From Bacteroidota bacterium (GTDB lineage: Bacteria; Bacteroidota; Bacteroidia; Flavobacteriales; Weeksellaceae), in assembly GCA_023426625.1 (NCBI GenBank), contig JAFAAJ010000285.1, positions 1 through 14,636 on the forward strand: a DNA stretch of 14,636 nt. Direction: 5' to 3'. The position numbers were made by a program, and so were the translations under genes. The stretch's first letter is position 1; the number at the start of each line of letters is the position of its first letter. Positions 7,376 to 14,025 of this stretch are shown here, piece by piece. Below the pieces are notes generated by a model, which worked only from the letters and a program-made list of their open reading frames with translations, searched no databases and was not told where the DNA came from.

Positions 7376-7561
7376 TTATTTTGTCGCAAGTCTGTATTTT
7401 ATAAAAATGGCGACTATTGCTGCCACAAGAAGTGCTGCTTTTGCAAAATCCGGACCTTGAAAATGAGAGATTAGCTTATAAAAATTAAAGCCAAAAAAGA
7501 AAGCTGCTACAAAAATTAAAGTAAAAACAGCCTGAACATAATAATTTTTTAACGTTTTCAT
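7376..7561 (-). CDS. Small two-helix membrane protein, function unknown
   Basis: This 61-residue protein starts MKTLKNYY and has two hydrophobic stretches, at about residues 10-30 and 41-55, joined by a short loop (HFQGPDFAK). It ends in a basic tail. I recognise no family with a known role. It is supported as a real gene by its clean start, an exact -7 promoter element 35 bases upstream (7596-7603), and a terminator positioned just after its stop. It lies 70 bases downstream of mnmA on the same strand, so read-through from mnmA is also possible, but nothing in its sequence links it to tRNA modification. Confidence 0.72.
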   Translation of the reverse strand: MKTLKNYYVQAVFTLIFVAAFFFGFNFYKLISHFQGPDFAKAALLVAAIVAIFIKYRLATK

Positions 7562-7595
7562 AATTGTGTTTTTTATTGTTATACAATAAGTTATG

Positions 7596-7603
7596 CAAAA
7601 TTA
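7596..7603 (-). promoter_or_regulatory. Bacteroidota -7 promoter element for the 61-residue membrane protein
   Basis: On the minus strand the sequence is TAATTTTG, an exact TAnnTTTG match, 34 bases before the ATG. The region where a -33 box should lie is T-rich and has no TTG, so the call rests on the -7 element alone. Confidence 0.42.
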
Positions 7604-7631
7604 TGATTTGTTACCGATAAAAAAAAATTAT

Positions 7632-8819
7632 TTATGAAATAACTCCACTTCCTAAAAGTTCCTCCCCAACATACCACGAAGCAAACTGACCTTCCGCAAT
7701 AGCAGATTGTCCTTCTTCAAATTCAATATAAAAAGCATTTTCAAACTGGTAAAGTGTAGCTTTCTGCAAAGGTTGTCTGTATCTGATTCTCGCCAGAACC
7801 TCCATAGATTCTCCGTTTTTTAATCTTAGATCCTCGCGTACCCAATGCACCTCCGAATTATCAACTTTCAGAGCCTTTCTGTACAATCCCGGGAAACTGT
7901 GTCCTTCTCCCACGAAAAGGATATTATTTTCCATATCTCTGGAGATGATAAAACAGCTTTCCTTATGTCCGCCAATTCCCAGACCTTTACTCTGACCGAT
8001 TGTGAAAAATTGAGCACCCTGATGTTTTCCGATTACTTTTCCGTCAGATTTTTTATAATTGATTTTTCGACTTAAAAATTCAAGTTCCTCTTCTTTTGAA
8101 GAAAATTCCGGTATTTCCTGAGAGAAAAGAGAAGAATCTCTGAAAATTTCCACGATTTCCCCTTCTTTAGGGGTCAATTGCTGCTGCAGAAACTGAGGAA
8201 GGCTCACTTTTCCGATAAAACACAATCCCTGTGAATCTTTTTTATCTGCCGTTACCAAACCGATTTTTTTTGCAATTTCCCTTACCTCAGGTTTTGTCAG
8301 TTCTCCAATCGGGAACAAAGCTTTTGACAATTGCTCCTGGCTTAGCTGACAAAGGAAATACGATTGGTCTTTGTTGTTATCTTTTCCTGCTAAAAGATGG
8401 AAAATTTCCTTACCGTTTTCATCAAAAGTTGAATGTACTCTTGCATAATGTCCCGTAGCTACTTTATCAGCTCCTAAAGACATAGCTGTTTTCATGAAAA
8501 CATCAAATTTTACCTCTCTGTTACACAAAACATCAGGATTCGGGGTTCTTCCTTTTTCGTATTCCGCAAACATATAATCTACGATGCGCTCTTTGTAAAG
8601 GTCACTCATATCAATGACCTGAAAAGGAATTCCCAGCTTCTGAGCAACCATCAATGCATCATTGCTGTCCTCGATCCAAGGACATTCATCTTCCAACGTT
8701 ACAGAAGCATCATTCCAGTTTCTCATAAACAAAGCTACCACGTCATGTCCCTGCTGCTGTAACAAATATGCTGCAACACTGGAATCTACACCTCCGGATA
8801 ATCCTACAACTATTTTCAT
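7632..8819 (-). CDS. mnmA: tRNA-specific 2-thiouridylase
   Basis: MnmA thiolates the wobble uridine U34 of tRNA-Lys, tRNA-Glu and tRNA-Gln in the cytoplasm. It uses ATP to adenylate the base and then a persulfide on a catalytic cysteine. The 395-residue protein has the N-type PP-loop SGGVDSS (8-14) for ATP. The catalytic nucleophile is Cys99 in NPDVLCNREVKF, and the second cysteine is Cys200 in the QGLCFIGKV motif; these correspond to Cys102 and Cys199 of the E. coli enzyme. GADKVATGHYAR and KDQSYFLCQL are further family blocks. The C-terminal part forms the beta-barrel domains (FFTIGQSKGLGIGG and the end). Length is slightly over the usual 360-370 residues, with an acidic insertion around EFSSKEEELEFLSRK. 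An exact -7 promoter element lies upstream, and the gene is divergent from the beta-barrel protein gene. Confidence 0.97.
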   Translation of the reverse strand: MKIVVGLSGGVDSSVAAYLLQQQGHDVVALFMRNWNDASVTLEDECPWIEDSNDALMVAQKLGIPFQVIDMSDLYKERIVDYMFAEYEKGRTPNPDVLCNREVKFDVFMKTAMSLGADKVATGHYARVHSTFDENGKEIFHLLAGKDNNKDQSYFLCQLSQEQLSKALFPIGELTKPEVREIAKKIGLVTADKKDSQGLCFIGKVSLPQFLQQQLTPKEGEIVEIFRDSSLFSQEIPEFSSKEEELEFLSRKINYKKSDGKVIGKHQGAQFFTIGQSKGLGIGGHKESCFIISRDMENNILFVGEGHSFPGLYRKALKVDNSEVHWVREDLRLKNGESMEVLARIRYRQPLQKATLYQFENAFYIEFEEGQSAIAEGQFASWYVGEELLGSGVIS

Positions 8820-8857
8820 AATTTTCGTGATAAAGTTTTATTTTTATCTTAAGGTTG

Positions 8858-8865
8858 CAAAATTA
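8858..8865 (-). promoter_or_regulatory. Bacteroidota -7 promoter element for mnmA
   Basis: The minus strand reads TAATTTTG, an exact match to TAnnTTTG, 38 bases upstream of the mnmA ATG, implying a leader of about 30 bases. The expected -33 region is a T run without a clear TTG. The 99-base divergent spacer (8820-8918) must also contain the promoter of the gene on the other side, for which no good match was found. Confidence 0.48.
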
Positions 8866-8918
8866 CGACAAACCTTTGCGTAAAAAAAGTGATAATTTCA
8901 ATTGATAAAAACGATAGT

Positions 8919-9449
8919 ATGAAAAAAATAATTGTTCCCTTTATTATACTGATCTCAGGATCATTATTTTCTCAGGTTTCAACGGAAAATTCAGATCAAA
9001 ATATCAGTAGCAGATGGACTTTCGGAGGGGGAATAGGTTTAGGGTTTGGAAGTCAGAATTCATTCTATTTGCAGGCATCTCCAAGAGTAGGATACAGAAT
9101 CACCGAGGATTTTGAGGGTGGAGTGATAGGCAGTGTTTCGTGGCAGACTTCCGATTATTACCGGTCTACGATGTTTGGAGTGGGTCCTTTTGCGAATTAT
9201 TACTTTGCAAGGTCATTTTATGCAGGAGCCAATCTTCAGCATTATTTTATCAATTTTAATGACAAATATTATGATTATAAAGTTAATGATGAGGAAACGG
9301 CATTGTATCTCGGAGGTGGATATATGCAGAGAATTGGCAACAACTCTTATATGCAAATTGGGGTGATGTACAATGTGCTTTGGAAAGAAAATGAAAGTAT
9401 TTTCTCAAGTGGATTGATCCCTAATATAGGATTTGTAGTGGGACTTTAA
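8919..9449 (+). CDS. Secreted outer-membrane beta-barrel-like protein
   Basis: The 176-residue protein begins with a signal peptide (MKKIIVPFIILISGSLFS, cleavage before or after Gln19). The mature part is built of short amphipathic beta strands rich in Gly, Tyr and Phe, such as WTFGGGIGLGFG, SFYLQASPRVGYRI, FGVGPFANYYF and TALYLGGGYMQRI. It ends in a hydrophobic strand (IGFVVGL), as in 8-stranded outer-membrane barrels of the OmpW or OMP_b-brl type. ATG at 8919 is chosen because it places the signal peptide at the N-terminus; an in-frame GTG at 8889 would add ten polar residues in front of it. The gene is monocistronic and converges with clpC across a shared terminator. Its role is unknown; a structural or small-molecule channel function is only a guess. 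Confidence 0.82.
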   Translation: MKKIIVPFIILISGSLFSQVSTENSDQNISSRWTFGGGIGLGFGSQNSFYLQASPRVGYRITEDFEGGVIGSVSWQTSDYYRSTMFGVGPFANYYFARSFYAGANLQHYFINFNDKYYDYKVNDEETALYLGGGYMQRIGNNSYMQIGVMYNVLWKENESIFSSGLIPNIGFVVGL

Positions 9450-9504
9450 ATAAATTCAGTTAAGTAAATGTTTTTAAATTATTAAATAATTTATTGAGGT
9501 CATA

Positions 9505-9543
9505 AAACAAAAAAGCTTCGAATTGCCCGAAGCTTTTTTGTTT
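9505..9543. terminator. Bidirectional terminator shared by the beta-barrel gene and clpC
   Basis: A perfect 16-bp inverted repeat (arms 9505-9520 and 9528-9543, core AGCTTCG and CGAAGCT) surrounds a 7-base loop, with six A on one side and six T on the other. It lies between the convergent stop codons at 9449 and 9566 and has a U tract in either direction. Confidence 0.92.
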
Positions 9544-9565
9544 GTTAATATTGATTGTTATTTTA

Positions 9566-12091
9566 TTACTGAGACTTTTCGGTCTTTTTAGGTTTTTGGG
9601 TCTTTCCGATAAGGGCATCTTTTGCCTCATTAAGATCTAAAACTACAGTTTCTCCTTCAGATAATTGCTTATTAACCAGCATTTCTGCCAATAGATCTTC
9701 AATATACTTCTGGATAGCTCGTTTCAATGGTCTTGCACCGAAATCTTTATCCCAACCTTTTTCAGAGATGAAATCTTTGGCTTCTGCAGTTAATTCTACT
9801 TTATAGCCAAGTTTTTCCAATCTTCCGTAAAGCTTACCTAATTCAATATCAATAATTTTCTTGATATCGTTTTGTTCAAGAGAATTGAAGATAATAATGT
9901 CATCAATTCTGTTCAGGAATTCAGGAGCAAATGCCTTTTTAAGAGCGTTTTCGATCGTGCTTCTTGCTCTTGTATCCGAGCTTGACTTTTTAGCGGAAGT
10001 ACCGAATCCTACACCATCTCCGAAATCTTTAAGATCTCTTGTTCCGATATTGGAAGTAAGGATGATAATTGTATTTCTGAAGTCGATCTTTCTACCCAAA
10101 CTATCAGTAACGTGACCTTCATCAAGGATCTGAAGCAAGATGTTGAATACATCCGGGTGAGCTTTTTCGATCTCATCCAAAAGAACCACAGCATAAGGTT
10201 TTCTTCTTACTGCTTCTGTCAATTGACCCCCTTCTTCATATCCTACGTATCCTGGAGGCGCACCAACTAACCTGGAAACCGCAAATTTTTCCATGTATTC
10301 ACTCATATCAATTCTGATTAATGCTTCATCAGAATCGAATAATTCTCTTGCCATTACTTTAGCAAGCTCTGTTTTACCAACTCCGGTTGTCCCTAAAAAG
10401 ATAAATGTTCCGATAGGACGGTTCGGATCTTTAAGTCCGGCTCTGTTTCTTTGGATGGCTTTTACCACTTTTTTCACGGCGTCTTCCTGACCGATCACTT
10501 TTCCGTTCAGTTTATCATCCATCTGAGCCAGTTTATCAAGCTCATTTTTACCAACTTTGGTTACAGGAACACCACTCATCATAGAAACCACTTCTGCGAC
10601 ATTTTCCTCCGTTACAGTTTCTTTTTTCTCTTTTACTTCTTTGTCCCATTTATCCTGAGCGGCATTCAGCTCCATTTGAAGTCGTTCTTCTTCGTCTTTC
10701 AGCTTTCTTGCTTCCAGATAATCCTGTGCTTTTACTGCTTTCTGTTTTAATTCCTTGATGTCTTCAATTTTCTTCTCAAAATCAATGATTTCAGTAGGAA
10801 CTTTCATGTTTTTAATATAAACACGGGATCCTGCTTCATCCATAGCATCAATTGCCTTATCCGGTAAGAAACGGTCTGTGATGTATCTTGAGGTTAAATT
10901 AACGCAGGCAGAAATAGCTTCAGGTGTGTAAATCACATTATGATGCTCCTCATACTTATCTTTGATCTGGTTCAGGATCTGGATGGTTTCATCAATAGAA
11001 GTAGGTTCCACCATTACTTTCTGGAATCTTCTTTCTAAAGCTCCGTCTTTCTCGATGTATTGACGGTATTCATCCAAAGTGGTTGCTCCGATGCATTGGA
11101 TCTCACCTCTTGCTAAAGCAGGTTTGAACATATTGGAAGCATCTAAACTTCCTGTAGAACTTCCTGCTCCTACAATCGTGTGAAGCTCATCAATAAATAA
11201 GATCACGTCACGATTTTTCTCCAGTTCGGTCATGATCGCCTTCATTCTTTCTTCAAACTGACCACGGTACTTGGTTCCGGCAACTAAACTCGCCAGATCC
11301 AGAGTGATCACCCTTTTACCGAAAAGAACCCGTGAAACTTTCTTCTGTTGAATTCTTAAAGCCAGACCTTCTGCAATCGCAGATTTACCAACTCCCGGTT
11401 CTCCGATAAGAAGAGGATTGTTTTTCTTTCTACGCGATAAAATCTGAGAAACTCGTTCAATTTCTTTTTCACGTCCGATTACCGGATCCAATTTTCCGTC
11501 TCTTGCCAAAGAAGTAAGGTCTCTACCAAAATTATCCAAAGTAGGAGTTTTACTTTTAGCAGAACCTAAATTTCCTGTAGGCTTCCTCATTTGCTCAAAA
11601 TCCTCTCTCTCTTCATCATCGTCATACGCACTCATTTGTGGTGCTTGCCCGGAATTTTTAAGCATAGTTTGGTATTCTCTTGAAACTCCTTCATAGTCAA
11701 TGTCATAAGCTCCCAGAATATTTGAAGTAGGGTCTTCATATTTGTAAAGAATGCCGAGAAGCAGGTGAACGGTATTAATTTCATTGCTTTTATATTGTCT
11801 GCATTCTAACTCTGCACGTTTAACAGCATGATCTGCCATTTTAGTGAAAGAAATATTGCTAACCTCTTCAGAAATAGGATTAAGACTTGCTGTATTTAAA
11901 GTTTCAATTTTTCTTCTGATTTGTGTTAAATCCGCATTAAGGTTTTGAAGGATTTCTTTTGCAGAGTTTTCCGTTTTTATAATACCTAAAAGTAGATGTT
12001 CTGTATTAAGAAATTCACTTTTCAGCCTTTTCGCTTCATTCTTGCTCTGTTTGAACACCTGGCTCAAACCTTGTGAAAACTTATAATCCAT
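9566..12091 (-). CDS. clpC: ClpC-type AAA+ unfoldase, ATPase subunit of the Clp protease
   Basis: This HSP100 chaperone unfolds proteins and feeds them to ClpP in the cytoplasm. The 841-residue form starts at MDYKFSQGLSQVF, the family N-terminus; a TTG four codons upstream is less likely. It has two Clp_N repeats (about 1-140) and a linker. AAA+ domain 1 has Walker A GEPGVGKS (230-237) and Walker B VILFIDE (296-302). A UVR-type coiled coil (about 435-476, KAQDYLEARKLKDEEE) typifies ClpC rather than ClpB or ClpA. AAA+ domain 2 has Walker A GTTGVGKT (567-574) and Walker B VVLLDE (635-640). The VGF tripeptide at about 694-696 sits at the ClpP-binding loop, so ClpP pairing is expected. No McsA, McsB or CtsR gene is adjacent, unlike in Firmicutes. 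A probable promoter lies in the divergent spacer. The tail is basic and lysine-rich. Confidence 0.96.
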   Translation of the reverse strand: MDYKFSQGLSQVFKQSKNEAKRLKSEFLNTEHLLLGIIKTENSAKEILQNLNADLTQIRRKIETLNTASLNPISEEVSNISFTKMADHAVKRAELECRQYKSNEINTVHLLLGILYKYEDPTSNILGAYDIDYEGVSREYQTMLKNSGQAPQMSAYDDDEEREDFEQMRKPTGNLGSAKSKTPTLDNFGRDLTSLARDGKLDPVIGREKEIERVSQILSRRKKNNPLLIGEPGVGKSAIAEGLALRIQQKKVSRVLFGKRVITLDLASLVAGTKYRGQFEERMKAIMTELEKNRDVILFIDELHTIVGAGSSTGSLDASNMFKPALARGEIQCIGATTLDEYRQYIEKDGALERRFQKVMVEPTSIDETIQILNQIKDKYEEHHNVIYTPEAISACVNLTSRYITDRFLPDKAIDAMDEAGSRVYIKNMKVPTEIIDFEKKIEDIKELKQKAVKAQDYLEARKLKDEEERLQMELNAAQDKWDKEVKEKKETVTEENVAEVVSMMSGVPVTKVGKNELDKLAQMDDKLNGKVIGQEDAVKKVVKAIQRNRAGLKDPNRPIGTFIFLGTTGVGKTELAKVMARELFDSDEALIRIDMSEYMEKFAVSRLVGAPPGYVGYEEGGQLTEAVRRKPYAVVLLDEIEKAHPDVFNILLQILDEGHVTDSLGRKIDFRNTIIILTSNIGTRDLKDFGDGVGFGTSAKKSSSDTRARSTIENALKKAFAPEFLNRIDDIIIFNSLEQNDIKKIIDIELGKLYGRLEKLGYKVELTAEAKDFISEKGWDKDFGARPLKRAIQKYIEDLLAEMLVNKQLSEGETVVLDLNEAKDALIGKTQKPKKTEKSQ

Positions 12092-12139
12092 AATATATCT
12101 CAATTAGAATAAACAATAGAGTTATTATTTATTCATTAT

Positions 12140-12169
12140 CTAAATTACAAATATTTTACCAAAAATCAA
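12140..12169 (-). promoter_or_regulatory. Probable clpC promoter (TTG-N19-TAATTTAG)
   Basis: On the minus strand TTG (12167-12169) is followed after 19 bases by TAATTTAG (12140-12147), which departs from TAnnTTTG at one base. Initiation would fall about 40 bases before the ATG at 12091. No CIRCE-like or CtsR-like heat-shock operator is visible in the spacer. Confidence 0.4.
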
Positions 12170-12218
12170 TTAATGACTTTATGGCAGAAAAAAGTTTTAT
12201 TATCTTGTTGAAAATGAT

Positions 12219-12226
12219 TATGTTTG
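12219..12226 (+). promoter_or_regulatory. Bacteroidota -7 promoter element for the glycosyltransferase run
   Basis: TATGTTTG is an exact TAnnTTTG match ending 19 bases before the ATG at 12246, implying a leader of about 13 bases. No TTG lies at the normal -33 distance; the nearest are too close. The spacer from 12092 to 12245 otherwise contains only the clpC promoter. Confidence 0.45.
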
Positions 12227-12245
12227 TCTCCCTTAAAAATTTTCC

Positions 12246-12467
12246 ATGAGTCCCGAAATTGCTACTTATATCGGATATGCCGCATCATTTTTTATTGTTT
12301 TGAGCTTTATCTTGAAAGATTTAAGAAAAATCAGAATTGTGAATATGGTAGGATGTGTCTGCTTTGTTATTTACGGTATGTTCAGCGGAATGCTTTGGCC
12401 GGTAATTATTCCTAATGCTTTGCTTTGTTTGGTGCAGTTTTATCACTTGACAACAGGAAAGAAATGA
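12246..12467 (+). CDS. Small YgjV/SemiSWEET-like membrane protein
   Basis: This 73-residue protein has three hydrophobic helices (about 5-23, 31-48 and 50-67). The pattern YIGYAASFFIVLSFILKDLRKIRIVNMVGCVCFVIYG resembles, in general layout, the three-helix YgjV and SemiSWEET-type proteins, with a short basic loop after the first helix and Asn-x-x-Gly in the second. SemiSWEETs dimerise into sugar transporters, but I do not see the full set of their substrate-binding residues, so transport is not claimed. Its TGA stop overlaps the ATG of the glycosyltransferase gene (ATGA at 12464-12467), which indicates translational coupling. An exact -7 promoter element lies just upstream. The family call is tentative; that this is a real gene is well supported by the overlap. 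Confidence 0.75.
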   Translation: MSPEIATYIGYAASFFIVLSFILKDLRKIRIVNMVGCVCFVIYGMFSGMLWPVIIPNALLCLVQFYHLTTGKK

Positions 12468-13558
12468 GGAAAAAAGTCATTACATCCGCTTTCAGTAACC
12501 TTTATACAGACCAAAGGATTGAAAAGGTCTGTAAAACTTTATGTGAAAACGGATATGAGGTTGAATTAATCGGGAATAACTGGGGCGGAGCTGAAACGAT
12601 GGAACGTCCTTATCCCTTTTCAAGGATAGAACTGAGATCAAAAAGCTTAAAAACAGCCTATTTTGAGTTTAACTGGAAACTTTATCATCAATTAAAAAAT
12701 AAGGCGGACCAAAATACAATTCTTCATGCAAACGATGTTGATGCATTACTACCGAATTATCTGATCGCTAAAAAACTAAATATTCCCTTAGTTTTTGACA
12801 GTCATGAAATTTTTTCCGAAATGCCTGCAATACAAGGCAAAATGTCACAAAAGCTATGGCGTTATCTTGAAAAAAGTATAATTCCGAAAATAAAATTCAT
12901 GATCACGGCAAGTGAAAGTTATGCAAAATGGTTCCAGAGAAAATATAAAATAAATCCTGTTGTAGTTCAGAACGCACCTGTAAGGAGAGATTTTCTGATG
13001 GAAGTTCCGGAAAATCAACCTAAAATTATTTTATATCAGGGAGTGATTAATCCTTTTCGTGGAATTGATAAGGCTATTCTGGCTATGCATCATCTTAACA
13101 ATGCTGTTTTGAAGATTGTCGGTGACGGGCCCAGGAAAAGGGAATATGAAGATCTGGTTATTCGGGAGAATCTTCAGGGAAAAGTGCAGTTTTTGGGAAA
13201 AATAAAACCTGAAGATCTGAAAAAAATAACGGTAACCGCAGATGTTGGAATCAGCATTGAAGAGAATGGAGGAGACAGCTATCTGTATTCCCTGCCGAAT
13301 AAGATTTTAGATTACATTCAATCCAGAGTTCCGCTGGTTATGGCAGATCTTCCGGAAATGCAGAATATCAGAAGACAGTTCGAGATCGGAAAAATTATCA
13401 AAGATCATGAGCCAAAAAATATTGCTGCAGCCATTGAATCTGTTTTAAGTAAAGGAAGAAAAAATTATATGGATGAGCTGGAAAAAGCAGCCAATGTATT
13501 CTGCTGGGAAAATGAAGAAGTAAAATTGCTGGAAGTTTTTCAGAAGGTATCTCAATAA
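12464..13558 (+). CDS. Glycosyltransferase, GT4-like (GT-B fold)
   Basis: This 364-residue enzyme should transfer a sugar from a nucleotide-sugar donor, probably to a cell-surface glycan on the cytoplasmic side of the membrane. The N-terminal Rossmann-like domain includes SNLYTDQRIEKV, HANDVDALLPNYLIAKKL and FDSHE (111-115). The C-terminal domain includes ILYQGVINPFRGID (donor-binding start, about 189-202), IVGDGP (218-223), VQFLGKI and the SLPNKILDYIQSRVPLV block (276-292), which replaces the classical EX7E layout with the PxKxxDY variant. Length is normal. ATG at 12464 is chosen over an in-frame ATG at 12425, because it gives an ATGA overlap with the preceding gene and places the first beta strand (KKVITSAF) at the N-terminus. 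Donor and acceptor are unknown. A second, GT9-type transferase follows after sufE. Confidence 0.9.
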   Translation: MRKKVITSAFSNLYTDQRIEKVCKTLCENGYEVELIGNNWGGAETMERPYPFSRIELRSKSLKTAYFEFNWKLYHQLKNKADQNTILHANDVDALLPNYLIAKKLNIPLVFDSHEIFSEMPAIQGKMSQKLWRYLEKSIIPKIKFMITASESYAKWFQRKYKINPVVVQNAPVRRDFLMEVPENQPKIILYQGVINPFRGIDKAILAMHHLNNAVLKIVGDGPRKREYEDLVIRENLQGKVQFLGKIKPEDLKKITVTADVGISIEENGGDSYLYSLPNKILDYIQSRVPLVMADLPEMQNIRRQFEIGKIIKDHEPKNIAAAIESVLSKGRKNYMDELEKAANVFCWENEEVKLLEVFQKVSQ

Positions 13559-13577
13559 ATGTTCTTTACAAATTGGT

Positions 13578-13585
13578 TATCTTTG
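13578..13585 (+). promoter_or_regulatory. Bacteroidota -7 promoter element for sufE
   Basis: TATCTTTG exactly matches TAnnTTTG, 18 bases before the ATG at 13604. It lies downstream of the glycosyltransferase stop codon and inside the longer in-frame reading from 13559, so it both suggests an independent sufE promoter and argues for the internal start. No TTG is seen at the -33 distance. Confidence 0.48.
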
Positions 13586-13603
13586 CACAAAGAAATTGTT
13601 AAC

Positions 13604-14023
13604 ATGACCATTAAGGAAAAACAGCAGGAAATAATTGATGAATTTGCCTTTCTAGATGACTGGGAGCAGAAGTATGAATATATTATTGATCTCGGAAAAG
13701 AACTGAAGGGACTTCCTGAAGACAGAAAAACAGACGAAAATCTTATCAAAGGTTGTCAGAGTAAAGTTTGGATCGATGCGCAATTTAAGGACGGAAAACT
13801 GTTTTTCAACGCTGACTCTGACGGGATTTTACCAAAAGGGATCGTTTCTTTACTGGTAAGTATTTATAGTGGTCATTCTACACAGGAAATTTTAGATTCT
13901 GATTTTGAGTTTATCTCTGAGATCGGTTTGCAGGAGTTTCTTTCTCCTTCCAGAGCCAATGGATTGATGGCTATGACCAAGCAAATCAAATTTTATGCAG
14001 TTGCTTATCAGTTGAAATCGTAA
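13604..14023 (+). CDS. sufE: SufE family sulfur-acceptor protein for Fe-S cluster assembly
   Basis: SufE accepts persulfide sulfur from the cysteine desulfurase SufS and passes it to the SufBCD scaffold in the cytoplasm. The 139-residue protein shows the family blocks: FAFLDDWEQKYEYIIDLGK near the N-terminus, then ENLIKGCQSKVWI with the acceptor Cys51, ADSDGILPKGIVSLLVSIYSG, and FLSPSRANGLMAM near the C-terminus. The start at 13604 (MTIKEKQQEI) gives the usual length and puts the acceptor cysteine at residue 51, the same number as in E. coli SufE; an in-frame ATG at 13559 would add 15 residues across a promoter element. The gene sits between two glycosyltransferase genes with no other suf gene in view, so sufBCDS must lie elsewhere. 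A related paralogue (CsdE-like) role cannot be excluded. Confidence 0.95.
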   Translation: MTIKEKQQEIIDEFAFLDDWEQKYEYIIDLGKELKGLPEDRKTDENLIKGCQSKVWIDAQFKDGKLFFNADSDGILPKGIVSLLVSIYSGHSTQEILDSDFEFISEIGLQEFLSPSRANGLMAMTKQIKFYAVAYQLKS

Positions 14024-14025
14024 TT

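Noticed and set aside
8875..8900. Possible promoter TTTG...TAATTTCA for the beta-barrel gene
   Set aside because: The -7 element has two mismatches and the spacer is only about 14 bases; too weak to list.
8889..8918. GTG start extending the beta-barrel protein by ten residues
   Set aside because: It would place polar residues in front of an otherwise standard signal peptide.
12092..12103. TTG start adding four residues to ClpC
   Set aside because: The family N-terminus begins at MDYKFS, encoded by the ATG at 12091.
12224..12415. Open frame overlapping the YgjV-like gene in another frame
   Set aside because: It is Cys/Arg/Tyr-rich without membrane or domain pattern, and the overlapping frame has the coupled stop and hydrophobic helices.
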